64,000 nt of DNA from Bacteroidales bacterium WCE2004 (GTDB lineage: Bacteria; Bacteroidota; Bacteroidia; Bacteroidales; UBA932): NCBI GenBank assembly GCA_900167895.1, contig FUZR01000005.1, positions 1-64,000 on the forward strand, given 5' to 3'. Shown here piece after piece: positions 23,561 to 32,487 of the stretch. Every line of letters starts with the position of its first letter. The stretch's first letter is position 1. The position numbers and the translations under genes were made by a program. The notes beneath the pieces are model-generated. The model ran no database searches and was not told the DNA's origin. It saw only the letters and a list, made by a program, of their open reading frames with translations.

Positions 23561-24634
23561 ATGAGCAGATTCCTTCCTGTTATCATTCTCGTTTCATTCT
23601 TGGTTTCCAACTGTTCGTTGCGCCAGGTAGACGACGAATATCTTGCATCTTTGCCTGAGTATCGGTGCTCTCTATCTCCAGAGGATTCTTTGGATCTTGA
23701 TCAATTTGATCTTCGTTTGCCATCATCGTTGATCAAGTATGATCAGTGGATAGTAGTTGCTTTAAGTCAGGCCAGATATAATCTTGCCGCTATCGATTTG
23801 AATACGAAGTCAAAGATGGATTTGATTGCAGTCGGACGTGGACCAGGGGAAATGTTATCGGGGGGGAATCTGCATTTGAATGGGACCGAGGCTGTGCTGA
23901 CAGAGTCCAACGACCTGACGACGGTTTCTTTGGATATGGCAGAATTCGAGGTCGGAACAATCCCTCAGATAGACACCGTCGGGGTTTTTAAAACCGTGAA
24001 GAATGCCTATTATCTTATTCGGCAGGTGAATGGTGGATTTGTCTCTCCGGTTCCGTTTTATAACACGTTTGGCGGTGATGCCTGGTATTCCTTGTGGGAC
24101 GTGGATGGCTATGTTGGTAATTCGATTCCGAGACCGAGGGTCCCCGGTTTCGAGAAAGCGTCTCCGTCCACTATTGCCTCTTTCTATGGCTCCGACTTGA
24201 TAGCGGTTCATCCGGACAAGGACCGCGTATGCGTCTCTCTTGTTGGAATGGCTGCCGTTTCTTTCTCGCGGGTGATCGATCGTGAATTAAAAGAGATCAA
24301 ACGTTTAGAGTATAATGAACCGCTGTTGGATTTCGATGGTGAAGAAGCGTTTATTCCTATGCGGGACGACAGAACCTGTTTCACTGGAATCACGTCAGAT
24401 AGGGAGTATGTTTATTTGTTGTATTCTGGAAGAAAATGGACGATGGATCCAGACGAAATACCCAGCTATGAGGCGAACCATTTGGTTGTGTATGATTGGG
24501 ACGGTAATTATGTGGCGCGGTTTTATTTGTCCCGGAATGTTTTGGGTATTTTTGTAGATGAGGGTAAGCTATACTGCCTGTCGCAGTTTCCGTCTAATAA
24601 GCTTTTCATTTATTCGGTACCTGAATTGTCCTAA
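23561..24634 (+). CDS. Six-bladed beta-propeller lipoprotein (TolB-like, BF3164 type)
   Basis: A 357-aa lipoprotein (IILVSFLVSNC, Cys near residue 18). The YDQWIVVALSQARYNLAAIDL and LIAVGRGPGEM segments (the latter, G-GPGE, is a hallmark of this family) and the closing NHLVVYDWDGNYVARFYL blade place it in the TolB-like BF3164 group. It starts 13 bp after the peptide gene and its stop overlaps the next start (TAATG). A homologue is at 2280. The usual partners of these propellers are NVEALA peptides, as here; the ligand is unknown. Confidence 0.8.
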   Translation: MSRFLPVIILVSFLVSNCSLRQVDDEYLASLPEYRCSLSPEDSLDLDQFDLRLPSSLIKYDQWIVVALSQARYNLAAIDLNTKSKMDLIAVGRGPGEMLSGGNLHLNGTEAVLTESNDLTTVSLDMAEFEVGTIPQIDTVGVFKTVKNAYYLIRQVNGGFVSPVPFYNTFGGDAWYSLWDVDGYVGNSIPRPRVPGFEKASPSTIASFYGSDLIAVHPDKDRVCVSLVGMAAVSFSRVIDRELKEIKRLEYNEPLLDFDGEEAFIPMRDDRTCFTGITSDREYVYLLYSGRKWTMDPDEIPSYEANHLVVYDWDGNYVARFYLSRNVLGIFVDEGKLYCLSQFPSNKLFIYSVPELS

Positions 24635-25434
24635 TGCACGGTAAAACGTCGCGGAAGCATCCGTTGATTAAGTGGCTGTTGGTCTTGTTGATCGGCTTGC
24701 CTGTCGTGCATTATGCCGGACGGGTGTTCGTCGTTGATCGCTTTGGCATTTCCGGCGTCTCGATGGCGCCGACGCTGACCGCTGGGCAGAAGGTCTGGGT
24801 GAACAAGTTGCTGATGGGGCCTCGTATCTATACGAAGTTTGATTTCAGCGGCGGAGATTTGAAGTGCGTCCGTCTGCCGGGCATGCGCAAGCTCCGTGTC
24901 GGAGACGTGGCGGTGTTCAACTGCCCGTATGGCCAGGAAGGCGACAGCATCGCTTTTAGGATTAACTACGTCTATTGCAAGCGTTGCTGGGGTGTGCCTG
25001 GCGATACGGTGTTGATTGTCGATGGTCGGCTTGTGGGTAGTTGGAATATTCAGAACCGCTTCTGGCATGAGCATAGAGCCGACGAGTTAGTGGATATCCT
25101 GGCTTCTATCGTTCCGGAAAAGGTTTCTGTCCGGGCGGGAAATTTCGCTGGGGAGGAGGAACGTTGGACGCTGAGGGACTTCGGTCCCATCGTGGTGCCA
25201 AAACGCGGGATGACGGTCGCGCTGGACAGTACCGTCCTGCGGCGTTATGGCCAGGTGATCGACTGGGAACGTCGCTGTGCTGGAAGCGCTTCGGAAGAGG
25301 TCGCTGGCAGTACTTATACTTTCCGGCAGGACTGGTATTTCTTTGTCGGAGACAACTTCTTGAACAGTTGGGACAGCCGCCATTTCGGCTTCGTCCCGGC
25401 CGACTTCGTCGTCGGGATAGTTCCAAATAAGTAA
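24634..25434 (+). CDS. Signal peptidase I family protein (S26)
   Basis: A 266-aa protein with one N-terminal membrane segment (WLLVLLIGLPVVHYAG) and the S26 boxes: SGVSMAPTL with nucleophile Ser43, CKRCWGVPGD with general base Lys116, and GDNFLNSWDSRHFGFV near the C-terminus. So the catalytic dyad is intact and the active site should face the periplasm. Unusual are several cysteines around the Lys box (Cys115, Cys118). Its overlap with the propeller gene and position two genes after an NVEALA-like peptide suggest that it processes that peptide. It is not in a housekeeping lepB context. Confidence 0.85.
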   Translation: MHGKTSRKHPLIKWLLVLLIGLPVVHYAGRVFVVDRFGISGVSMAPTLTAGQKVWVNKLLMGPRIYTKFDFSGGDLKCVRLPGMRKLRVGDVAVFNCPYGQEGDSIAFRINYVYCKRCWGVPGDTVLIVDGRLVGSWNIQNRFWHEHRADELVDILASIVPEKVSVRAGNFAGEEERWTLRDFGPIVVPKRGMTVALDSTVLRRYGQVIDWERRCAGSASEEVAGSTYTFRQDWYFFVGDNFLNSWDSRHFGFVPADFVVGIVPNK

Positions 25435-25440
25435 TTCAAC

Positions 25441-25986
25441 ATGAGACATCCTTCCATGTTTGTTCTCATTTTCGCTCTTGTTCTGGTCTCGACGGGATGC
25501 GAAGAGATGCGTCTGCGCTCGCAAGTTAGAAAACTGATGGCCAGTAAGGTGGTGTTGCCGGAGAAGGTCGTACTCATTGACGGTGAGGAAATACTTCCCA
25601 TGCCGGATTCCCTGCGGGAGAAGGCGAAGCTGATTGTTTATGTGGACTCTTCGTCGTGTGTGCCATGCCGGATCTCCAAGATGCCGATATACGACAAAAT
25701 CATTTCTAAAACAGCCTCTTTTCAGGTCGAAGTCGTAATCTTGCTGGCCAACCGGAGTTTCTCCGGGATTCCGTTGGCCCAGTATGTTGCTGATCGCAAT
25801 TTGGGCCTTCCGATCTACGTAGATGAAGATAACGTCTTCCTAACCCAGAATCCAGCGGCTGCTCCGGACTCCCGGTTGCACTCTTTCCTGGTGAACCGAC
25901 AGGGTACGCCCGTTCTGGTCGGCGATCCGGTGCTTTCGCCCGGGATCGCCGAACTGTTCTGGCGGGTGCTCCAGCAGGGGATATAG
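25441..25986 (+). CDS. Thioredoxin-like lipoprotein with CVPC motif
   Basis: A 181-aa lipoprotein (LVLVSTGC, Cys near residue 20). LIVYVDSSSCVPC puts a CxxC pair (Cys73, Cys76) after a beta-strand as in thioredoxin folds; later RNLGLPIYVDEDNVF and HSFLVNRQGTPVLVGDPV resemble the cis-Pro strand and final strands of TlpA-like proteins. Six bp separate it from the peptidase gene. Its plan matches the lipoprotein at 1831. It probably acts on disulfides in the periplasm; the neighbouring four-cysteine peptide is an obvious candidate partner. It ends directly against the converging trpA gene. Confidence 0.72.
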   Translation: MRHPSMFVLIFALVLVSTGCEEMRLRSQVRKLMASKVVLPEKVVLIDGEEILPMPDSLREKAKLIVYVDSSSCVPCRISKMPIYDKIISKTASFQVEVVILLANRSFSGIPLAQYVADRNLGLPIYVDEDNVFLTQNPAAAPDSRLHSFLVNRQGTPVLVGDPVLSPGIAELFWRVLQQGI

Positions 25987-26775
25987 CTAATCTTCTGCCA
26001 ATAGACCGATATCGGCCTTGAGCTGGCGGATGGCGGACCGGGCGTCGCCGCCCGCCTGGTCGAGCAGGGTGACGAAGCGGCTGCCGATGATGCCACCGGC
26101 CGCGGAGGCGCAGGCGGCGTCGAAGGTCTGCTTGTTGCTGATGCCGAAGCCGACCATGCGCGGCAGGCGCAGCTTCATCGCGTCGATCTTCTGGAAGTAC
26201 GCCTGCTTCTGGGCGTCGAAGTCCTGCTGCGCGCCCGTGGTGGCGGCGGACGAGACCATGTAGATGAAGCCGGCGGTGTGGGCGTCGATCAGGCGCACGC
26301 GCTCCTCGGAGGTCTCCGGGGTGATGAGCATGATGGTATGCAGCCCGTAGCGTTCGGCGACGTCTTTGTAGCTCTCCAGATAGTCCTTGAAGGGGAGGTC
26401 GGGCAGGATGAGCCCGTCCACGCCCACCTCCTGGCAGCGCTTGCAGAAGGCCTCGAAGCCGTAGTGGGCGACGGGGTTGAGGTAGCCCATCAGGATGAGG
26501 GGGATGTCCACATCCTTGCGGATGCCTTCCAGCTGCGTGAAGAGGCGCTCGACGGTCATGCCGTTGCGCAGGGCCTGGCTGGCGGCGCCCTGGATCACGG
26601 GGCCGTCGGCGATCGGGTCGCTGAAGGGGATGCCGATCTCGATCATGTCCACGCCTTCGCGGGCCAGGGTCCGGATGACGTCCGCCGTGCCGTCGAGGGT
26701 GGGGGCGCCGGCGCAGAAGTAGATGGAGAGCAGGCGCTCGGGCCTGCCGCTGAAAAGTCTGTCTATACGGTTCAT
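25987..26775 (-). CDS. trpA: Tryptophan synthase alpha subunit
   Basis: A 262-aa TIM barrel that cleaves indole-3-glycerol phosphate to indole for TrpB. MIEIGIPFSDPIADGP carries the catalytic Glu and Asp; GFIYMVSSAATTGA and VGFGISN are the phosphate-binding loops. ATG at 26775 is used; a TTG two codons upstream is in frame. Last gene of the trp operon, 6 bp after trpF, and back-to-back with the convergent gene ending at 25986 without an obvious terminator. Confidence 0.96.
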   Translation of the reverse strand: MNRIDRLFSGRPERLLSIYFCAGAPTLDGTADVIRTLAREGVDMIEIGIPFSDPIADGPVIQGAASQALRNGMTVERLFTQLEGIRKDVDIPLILMGYLNPVAHYGFEAFCKRCQEVGVDGLILPDLPFKDYLESYKDVAERYGLHTIMLITPETSEERVRLIDAHTAGFIYMVSSAATTGAQQDFDAQKQAYFQKIDAMKLRLPRMVGFGISNKQTFDAACASAAGGIIGSRFVTLLDQAGGDARSAIRQLKADIGLLAED

Positions 26776-26781
26776 AATCAA

Positions 26782-27405
26782 TTATCTTTGAAGGTTTTCA
26801 AGGAATACTTCCAGCAGGTCCGGGTCCTTGATGCCCGGGGCGGTCTCGAAGCGGCTGTTGAGGTCGAAGCCCGCGAGGAACGGATAGATGAAGTCGTGGA
26901 GCGTCTCCACGGTGTCCAGGCCTAGGCCGCCGCTGAGCAGGAAGCGCGTCTTCTCCTCATAGTCGTCCATGATGGACCAGTCGAAGCGCTTGCCGCTGCC
27001 GCCGTGGCCCGGGGTGCGGGTGTCGAAGAGGAACAGGTCGCAGGCGCCTTCGTAGCCGGCGACGGTGTTGCGCACGCTCTCTTCGGCGATGCCGAAGGCC
27101 TTGATGACGCGCAGACCGTCGCGTTCGCGCAGCTGCGCGCAGAACTCAGGACTCTCGGAGCCGTGGAGCTGGATGTAGTCGAAGCGGTAGGTGTCGTGGC
27201 GGCGGAGGATCTCCTCGCGTGTCGCGTCCACGAACACGCCCACGCGGCCCGCTTTCGCGGGCAGGTAGGAGGGGACTTCGCGCACGAAGCGGGGCGAGCC
27301 GGGGTAGAAGATGAAGCCGATGAGGTCCACGCCGAGGGCCTCCACGGCGCGGATGTTCTCCCCTTCGGTCATGCCGCACACTTTGACGAGTTTGTTGTTG
27401 ATCAT
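26782..27405 (-). CDS. trpF: Phosphoribosylanthranilate isomerase
   Basis: A 207-aa TIM barrel catalysing the Amadori rearrangement of PRA to CdRP. KVCGMT near the start holds the catalytic Cys; IGFIFYPGSPRFV, IQLHGSE, DLFLFDTRTPGHGGSGKRFDW (with catalytic Asp in FDTRT) and LSGGLG are typical. The start overlaps the trpC stop (ATGA). Confidence 0.96.
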   Translation of the reverse strand: MINNKLVKVCGMTEGENIRAVEALGVDLIGFIFYPGSPRFVREVPSYLPAKAGRVGVFVDATREEILRRHDTYRFDYIQLHGSESPEFCAQLRERDGLRVIKAFGIAEESVRNTVAGYEGACDLFLFDTRTPGHGGSGKRFDWSIMDDYEEKTRFLLSGGLGLDTVETLHDFIYPFLAGFDLNSRFETAPGIKDPDLLEVFLENLQR

Positions 27406-28160
27406 AAGGCGCGCAGGAATTCAGCCAGGGCGGCGCCCGGGTCGCTTTGTTTCATGAAATTCTCGCCCATCAGGAAGCCGCGGAAGCCCGCTTCGCGCAG
27501 CGCCCGCACTGTCGCCGGGTCGCTGATGCCGCTCTCCGACACGAGTACGGGCCCCGCTTCGTGCGTGGGCGTTGTGCTGTCCGGCCGCGGGGCCAGAAGC
27601 GGGGCCATCTCGAACGACGTCCGGACATCGGTGACGAAGGTGCCGAGGTGGCGGTTGTTGACGCCGACCACGTCGACCTCGGGCGTGATGTAGTCCAGCT
27701 CCTCCGGGCTGTGTATCTCCAGCAGGACCTCCAGGCCGAGCCGGTGGGCCTCCGCGGTCAGCGCGGCGCAGGCCTCGCGCGTAAGGCACGCCGCGATCAG
27801 CAGTACCGCGTCGGCGCCCGCTCCCCGCGCGTCGGCGAGCTGCCGGGGGTCGATGATGAAGTCCTTCCGCAGGATGGGAATGTCCACCAGCGGCCGCACG
27901 CGGCGGATGAAATCGAGGCTTCCGCCGAAATACTGCTCGTCCGTGAGGACGCTCAGCGCGGCGGCGCCGGCTTTCGCGTAAGCGGGGACGACTTCCTCCG
28001 GGACCGCGTCCGCGTGGATCCAGCCCTTGGAGGGGGACTTCCGCTTGAACTCCGCGATGATGCCGGACGGAGAGGCGAGCAGCGCCGCCCGCAGGGAGCG
28101 TTTCCGCTCGCCGGCGAGCTCCTGCCGCTTGGTGGCGATGATCTGTTCGAGGATGTCCAT
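27402..28160 (-). CDS. trpC: Indole-3-glycerol phosphate synthase
   Basis: A 252-aa monofunctional enzyme converting CdRP to IGP. IIAEFKRKSPSKGWIH contains the catalytic Lys; LSVLTDEQYFGGS, PILRKDFIID and VLVSESGI are diagnostic. The ATG at 28160 is one base after the trpD stop; an in-frame ATG at 28178 would start inside trpD. Confidence 0.96.
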   Translation of the reverse strand: MDILEQIIATKRQELAGERKRSLRAALLASPSGIIAEFKRKSPSKGWIHADAVPEEVVPAYAKAGAAALSVLTDEQYFGGSLDFIRRVRPLVDIPILRKDFIIDPRQLADARGAGADAVLLIAACLTREACAALTAEAHRLGLEVLLEIHSPEELDYITPEVDVVGVNNRHLGTFVTDVRTSFEMAPLLAPRPDSTTPTHEAGPVLVSESGISDPATVRALREAGFRGFLMGENFMKQSDPGAALAEFLRAL

Positions 28161-28161
28161 A

Positions 28162-29157
28162 CTAGCTGTTGATGGCAAGGAAACGCTGGAAGGAGCCGAG
28201 CGCCTTGCCGCTGTCCAGCGACTCGCGGCAGATGGCGATGGACTCCTCGACGGAAAGGTTGCGGTCGATGACCGAGAGGCCGCAGGCGGCGTTGGCCAGG
28301 ATGACGCTCTTCTGCGCCTCCGTGGCCGTGCCTTCCAGGACGGCGTCGAAGATGCGGCAGGCCTCTTCGGGCGTCTGTCCGCCGTAGATGTCTTTCGGCT
28401 CCACGTAGTTGAGGCCCATGTCCTTGGGCGTGAACACCTTCTCGAAGCTCGGGGTCACAAGCTTGAAGCCGGAGGTCAGCGAGATCTCGTCGTAGCCGTC
28501 GTAGCTCGTGACCACGCCGTAGTTGTCGCCGATCTTCTGGTGCGCGCGGACGTAGAGGCGCTGCTGCGCCTGCGTGGCCGTGCCGTGCAGCGAGTTCCTC
28601 GGCTGGCAGGGATTGACCAGCGGGCCCAGCAGGTTGAAACAGGTCGGCACGCCGAGCGCGCGGCGCACGGGCCCGACGAACTTCATGCCGTAGGCGAAGA
28701 GCGGTGCGTGGAAATAGCAGATGCCCGCCTCGTCGAGCGAGCGGCGCAGGACGTCCGGGTCGGCGCTGAACTTGGCGCCGTGCCGCTCCAGGACGGTGCT
28801 GGCTCCACTCACGGAGGTGCTGGCGCCGTTGCCGTGCTTGGTCACCTTGTAGCCCGCGCCGGCGACGACGAACGCCGAGCAGGTGGAGATGTTGAAGGTG
28901 TTCTTGCCGTCTCCGCCCGTGCCCACGATGTCCAGGGTGTTGTAGCCGTCCAGGTCGATGTGCTTGCCGGTCTCCAGCAGGCCGTCACGGAAGCCGAGGA
29001 GCTCGTCCACGGTCACGCCGCGGGTCTGGATGGCCATCAGCAGGGCTGCGATCTGGCTGTCGTTGAAAGATTCGTGGGTGATGCCCAGCAGGATGTCGTG
29101 GGCTTGCTCGCGGGAGAGGCTCTCTCCTTCGATGAGCTGGTTCAGATACGCTTTCAT
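28162..29157 (-). CDS. trpD: Anthranilate phosphoribosyltransferase
   Basis: A 331-aa enzyme joining anthranilate and PRPP. DIVGTGGDGKNTFNIST and VTKHGNGASTSVSGA form the PRPP and anthranilate sites; NLLGPLVNP closes the active site. It stands alone, not fused to TrpG, between trpG and trpC. Confidence 0.97.
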   Translation of the reverse strand: MKAYLNQLIEGESLSREQAHDILLGITHESFNDSQIAALLMAIQTRGVTVDELLGFRDGLLETGKHIDLDGYNTLDIVGTGGDGKNTFNISTCSAFVVAGAGYKVTKHGNGASTSVSGASTVLERHGAKFSADPDVLRRSLDEAGICYFHAPLFAYGMKFVGPVRRALGVPTCFNLLGPLVNPCQPRNSLHGTATQAQQRLYVRAHQKIGDNYGVVTSYDGYDEISLTSGFKLVTPSFEKVFTPKDMGLNYVEPKDIYGGQTPEEACRIFDAVLEGTATEAQKSVILANAACGLSVIDRNLSVEESIAICRESLDSGKALGSFQRFLAINS

Positions 29158-29172
29158 ATCGTTAGTTTGTTT

Positions 29173-29736
29173 TTAATGATTCAACCAATTGGCGATGATT
29201 GTCGCGCCGTCGGGCGTGAGGACGCTCTCGGGATGGAACTGCAGGCCGCGGATGTCCAGCTCGCGGTGGCGCAGGGCCATGACCTGCCCTTCCGGGCTCA
29301 CGGCCGTGCATTCGAGGCAGGCCGGCAGCGTGGCGGCGTCCACCACCCAGGAGTGGTAGCGCCCCACGGGGAATTCGTCCGGCAGGCCCGCGAGGAGGTA
29401 GTCGTCGGCCGTGCGGCGGCAGGGCGTCTGCACGCCGTGGAAGACGCTCGACAGGTTGACGAGCGTGCCGCCGAAGGCCTCGCCGATGCCCTGCTCGCCC
29501 AGGCAGATGCCCAGGATGGGCTTGCGGCCGGCGTAGCGGCGGATGACTTCCGGCATCAGGCCGGCCTCGGACGGGATGCCGGGGCCCGGCGAGAGGAGGA
29601 TCTTGTCGTAGGCCTCGAGCTCCTCGAGCCCGAAGCGGTCGTTGCGCAGCACGGTGACCTCGCCGCCCAGTTCCCTGACCAGGTGGGCGAGGTTGTAGGT
29701 GAAGGAATCGTAGTTGTCGATGATGACGATGCGCAT
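29173..29736 (-). CDS. trpG: Anthranilate synthase, glutamine amidotransferase subunit
   Basis: A 187-aa class I glutaminase supplying ammonia to TrpE. IIDNYDSFTYNL, LSPGPGIPSEAG, GICLGEQGIGEAFGG (nucleophile Cys) and LQFHPESVLTPDG (catalytic His and Glu) are present. GEQ replaces the commoner GHQ after the nucleophile elbow. It could also serve aminodeoxychorismate synthase. Confidence 0.94.
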   Translation of the reverse strand: MRIVIIDNYDSFTYNLAHLVRELGGEVTVLRNDRFGLEELEAYDKILLSPGPGIPSEAGLMPEVIRRYAGRKPILGICLGEQGIGEAFGGTLVNLSSVFHGVQTPCRRTADDYLLAGLPDEFPVGRYHSWVVDAATLPACLECTAVSPEGQVMALRHRELDIRGLQFHPESVLTPDGATIIANWLNH

Positions 29737-29742
29737 GGTCTT

Positions 29743-31134
29743 CTAGAGTTGGGAGGCGAGTTCGATGGCAGTACGCAACGCGCCCAGTTTGTTGTTGACT
29801 TCCTGGAGTTCGTATTCCGGCTTGCTGTCGGCGACGATGCCGCCGCCAGCCTGGAACCACAGTTCTCCGCCGCGGCTGACGAACGAGCGGATGGTGATGG
29901 CCTGGTTGAGCGAGCCGTCGAAACCGATGCTGCCCACGCAGCCGCCGTAGGCGCCGCGGTTGTGCGGCTCGAGCTCCGAGATGATCTGCATGGCGCGGAC
30001 CTTGGGCGCGCCGGAGAGCGTTCCGGCCGGGAAGGTGTCGATGAACGCCTTGACGGGATCGACACCGGCCTCCAGCGTGCCGCCCACGCGGCTGACGAGG
30101 TGGATGACGTGGGAGTAGTACTGGAGCTCCTTGTAGAATTCCACCGCAACGCCATGGCAGTTGCGGGAGAGGTCGTTGCGGGCCAGGTCCACCAGCATCA
30201 CGTGCTCGGCGTTCTCCTTGGGGTCGTTGCGGAGGAACTCCGCGCCGCGGGCGTCGGCCGCTTCGTCGCCCGTGCGCCGGGTGGTCCCGGCAATCGGGTC
30301 GATGAAGGCGCGCCCGTCCTCGATGCGGCAGTGCGTCTCGGGCGAGGAGCCCATCAGGCGGAAGCCGCCGAAGTCCATGTAGAACAGGTACGGCGAAGGA
30401 TTGATGCTGCGCAGGGCGCGGTAGAGCTGGAAGTCGTCGCCCTCGTAGCGCTGCACGAAGCGGCGCGAAAGCACGACCTGGAATACGTTGCCGCGCAGGC
30501 AGTGCGCGATGCCGCGGCGGACGTTGTCCATGTGCTGCGCGTCGGTGAGCGGGGAGCTGACTTCGCCCACGGGGCGGAAATCATAGAGGTTGGCGGCCGG
30601 CCGGGCGAGCAGCCGCTCGATGCGGTCGGACTGCGCCTCGGCGCCTTCCGGGATGAGCTCGTGCAGGGTCAGGCGGTTGCGGAAATGGTCGAATTCGAGC
30701 ACGTAGCGGAACAGGATGTAGAGCAGATCCGGAGCGTCGTTCTCCGCGCGCGTCTCGTCCTTGACGGGGATGTCCTCGAAATAGCGGACGGCGTTGAAGG
30801 AGGTGTATCCCCACAGGCCCACGACCTTGCGGTCCAGCTCGAAGGCGTCCAGGAATTCGCGCACGAGGCGCTCGCAGGGGTAGCTGCCGTCGATCGCGTA
30901 CTCACGTGCCGTCCCGTCCGGGAAATGGCAGAAGCCCGTGCCGTGCGCGACGCCCACCTCGGCGAGCGGCTCCAGGCCGATGAAGGAACGCGCGTCGCGG
31001 CGCGTGTGGTAGTCGCTGCTCTCCATCAGGATGGACCGGGTGGAGGCGTCCCGCAGGCGCAGGTAGGCCGACACGGGGGTGTGGAGGTCGCCGGGCAGGG
31101 GCCGGCTGGCCACGGAGTAGCGGTAGGTGCTCAT
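29743..31134 (-). CDS. trpE: Anthranilate synthase component I
   Basis: A 463-aa chorismate-utilising enzyme. ILMESSDYHTRRDARSFIGLEP (interrupted reading: ILMESSD is the feedback-site region) lies near the N-terminus; FQVVLSRRF, PIAGTTRRTGDE, NPKEN-type NDPKENAEHVMLVDLARND and FPAGTLSGAPKVRAMQII form the active site. The open frame extends far upstream against trpB, but the ATG at 31134 overlaps the trpB stop (ATGA) and gives a normal length. Confidence 0.96.
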   Translation of the reverse strand: MSTYRYSVASRPLPGDLHTPVSAYLRLRDASTRSILMESSDYHTRRDARSFIGLEPLAEVGVAHGTGFCHFPDGTAREYAIDGSYPCERLVREFLDAFELDRKVVGLWGYTSFNAVRYFEDIPVKDETRAENDAPDLLYILFRYVLEFDHFRNRLTLHELIPEGAEAQSDRIERLLARPAANLYDFRPVGEVSSPLTDAQHMDNVRRGIAHCLRGNVFQVVLSRRFVQRYEGDDFQLYRALRSINPSPYLFYMDFGGFRLMGSSPETHCRIEDGRAFIDPIAGTTRRTGDEAADARGAEFLRNDPKENAEHVMLVDLARNDLSRNCHGVAVEFYKELQYYSHVIHLVSRVGGTLEAGVDPVKAFIDTFPAGTLSGAPKVRAMQIISELEPHNRGAYGGCVGSIGFDGSLNQAITIRSFVSRGGELWFQAGGGIVADSKPEYELQEVNNKLGALRTAIELASQL

Positions 31135-32315
31135 TTCCGGTAGTAGTTGAGGTAGGTTTCCATATCTTTGTCGCCGCGGCCGGAGACGGTCAGCACGACC
31201 ACGTCTTCCGGGCGGAACTGCATCTTGGACAGCGCGCCGAGCGCATGGGCGCTCTCCAGCGCGGGGATGATGCCCTCCAGGCGCGTGAGCTCGTAGGCGG
31301 CGGCCACGGCCTCGTCGTCGTTGACGGGGATGACCCGGGCGCGCCCTTTCGCCGCCAGGTTGGCGTGCATCGGGCCGATGCCCGGGTAGTCCAGGCCAGC
31401 GCTGATGGAGTACGGCTCCTCGATCTGCCCGTCCGGGCTCTGGATCACGTAGCTCTTGGCGCCGTGCAGGATGCCCACCTGCCCGAGGGCGATGGTGGCG
31501 GCGGTCTTGCCGCTGTCCACGCCCAGACCGCCCGCTTCCGCGAGGACGATCTTCACGCGCGGGTCGTCGATGTAGTGGTAGATGGTGCCTGCGGCATTGG
31601 AGCCGCCGCCCACGCAGGCCATCAGGTAGTCGGGGTAGTCGCGGCCGGCGTGCTCCTGCAGCTGGCCCTTGATTTCTTTGCTGATGATGGACTGCAGGCG
31701 GGCCACCAGGTCGGGATAGGGGTGCGGGCCGACGGTGGAGCCGATGATGTAGAACGTGTCCGAAGGATGGCAGCACCAGTCGCGGATGGCCTCGTTGGTG
31801 GCGTCCTTGAGGGTCTTGTTGCCGGATTTGACGGGCACGACCGTGGCGCCGAGCATCTTCATCTTCTCCACGTTGACGTGCTGGCGCTGCACGTCGGTCT
31901 CTCCCATGTAGACGATGCATTCCATGTCCATCAGGGCGCAGACGGTGGCCGTGGCCACGCCGTGCTGGCCCGCGCCCGTCTCGGCGATGATGCGCCGCTT
32001 GCCCATCCGGCGGGCCAGGAGGATCTGGCCGACGGTGTTGTTGATCTTGTGGGCGCCCGTGTGGTTGAGGTCCTCGCGCTTGAGATAGATCGTGGCGCCG
32101 TAGCGCTCCGACAGGCGCTTGGCCAGGTAGAGCGGGCTCGGGCGGCCGACGTAGTCGCGCAGCAGGGCATGATACTCCTGCTGGAAGTCGGCGCTCTCCA
32201 GGATGGGGAGATACGCCTTCTGCAGGTTCTCGACACATTGGTGCAGGATTTCGGGGACATAAGCGCCGCCGAATTCGCCATAATAACCTTCTTGGTCTAC
32301 TAAATAACTGTTCAT
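31131..32315 (-). CDS. trpB: Tryptophan synthase beta subunit
   Basis: A 394-aa PLP enzyme joining indole and serine. YLKREDLNHTGAHKINN holds the PLP Lys; ETGAGQHGVATA and CVGGGSNAAG (phosphate loop) are intact, as are the GIGPMHANL region and the final TVSGRGDKD. First structural gene of the operon, behind the leader peptide and attenuator at 32349-32480. Confidence 0.97.
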   Translation of the reverse strand: MNSYLVDQEGYYGEFGGAYVPEILHQCVENLQKAYLPILESADFQQEYHALLRDYVGRPSPLYLAKRLSERYGATIYLKREDLNHTGAHKINNTVGQILLARRMGKRRIIAETGAGQHGVATATVCALMDMECIVYMGETDVQRQHVNVEKMKMLGATVVPVKSGNKTLKDATNEAIRDWCCHPSDTFYIIGSTVGPHPYPDLVARLQSIISKEIKGQLQEHAGRDYPDYLMACVGGGSNAAGTIYHYIDDPRVKIVLAEAGGLGVDSGKTAATIALGQVGILHGAKSYVIQSPDGQIEEPYSISAGLDYPGIGPMHANLAAKGRARVIPVNDDEAVAAAYELTRLEGIIPALESAHALGALSKMQFRPEDVVVLTVSGRGDKDMETYLNYYRK

Positions 32316-32348
32316 ATCATTGGATGATTTATATTCGCCTTAAAACCT

Positions 32349-32385
32349 GAAAAGGGCCCTGTCGCAGTGCGGCAGGGCCCTTTTC
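32349..32385 (-). terminator. trp attenuator hairpin
   Basis: A perfect 13-bp inverted repeat (GAAAAGGGCCCTG / CAGGGCCCTTTTC) with an 11-nt loop, followed on the minus strand by AGGTTTT. It lies 30 nt after the leader-peptide stop and 33 nt before trpB, as expected for a transcription attenuator. Confidence 0.8.
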
Positions 32386-32414
32386 GATATACCTTCAGGT
32401 ACACATACGGAGCG

Positions 32415-32480
32415 TCAACCTCTTACGACTCGGGGAAGTTGTAACAGGCGCCACCACCAATATTTGTTCGTGCGGTACAT
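32415..32480 (-). CDS. trpL: trp operon leader peptide
   Basis: A 21-codon frame begins MYRTNKYWWW and ends in VVRG before TGA. Three consecutive Trp codons at positions 8-10 are the classic sensor of charged tRNA-Trp: ribosome stalling there under Trp shortage would change the downstream RNA fold and prevent the attenuator hairpin. Minus-strand segments CAACTTC and GAGGTTG just after the Trp codons can pair (one G-U) and may be the 1:2 arm; the antiterminator was not fully resolved. The ATG lies 7 bp after the -7 box, so the mRNA 5' leader is only a few bases or absent. Confidence 0.85.
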   Translation of the reverse strand: MYRTNKYWWWRLLQLPRVVRG

Positions 32481-32487
32481 TCTTTTG

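Noticed and set aside
28027..31143. Very long open frame on the plus strand (over 1000 codons) opposite the trp genes
   Set aside because: It is a GC-rich shadow of trpC, trpD, trpG and trpE; no domain is recognisable and every codon position mirrors the real genes.
29743..32238. 831-codon minus-strand frame that would extend trpE into trpB
   Set aside because: The extra N-terminal part overlaps trpB in another frame; the ATG at 31134, overlapping the trpB stop, gives the normal TrpE length.
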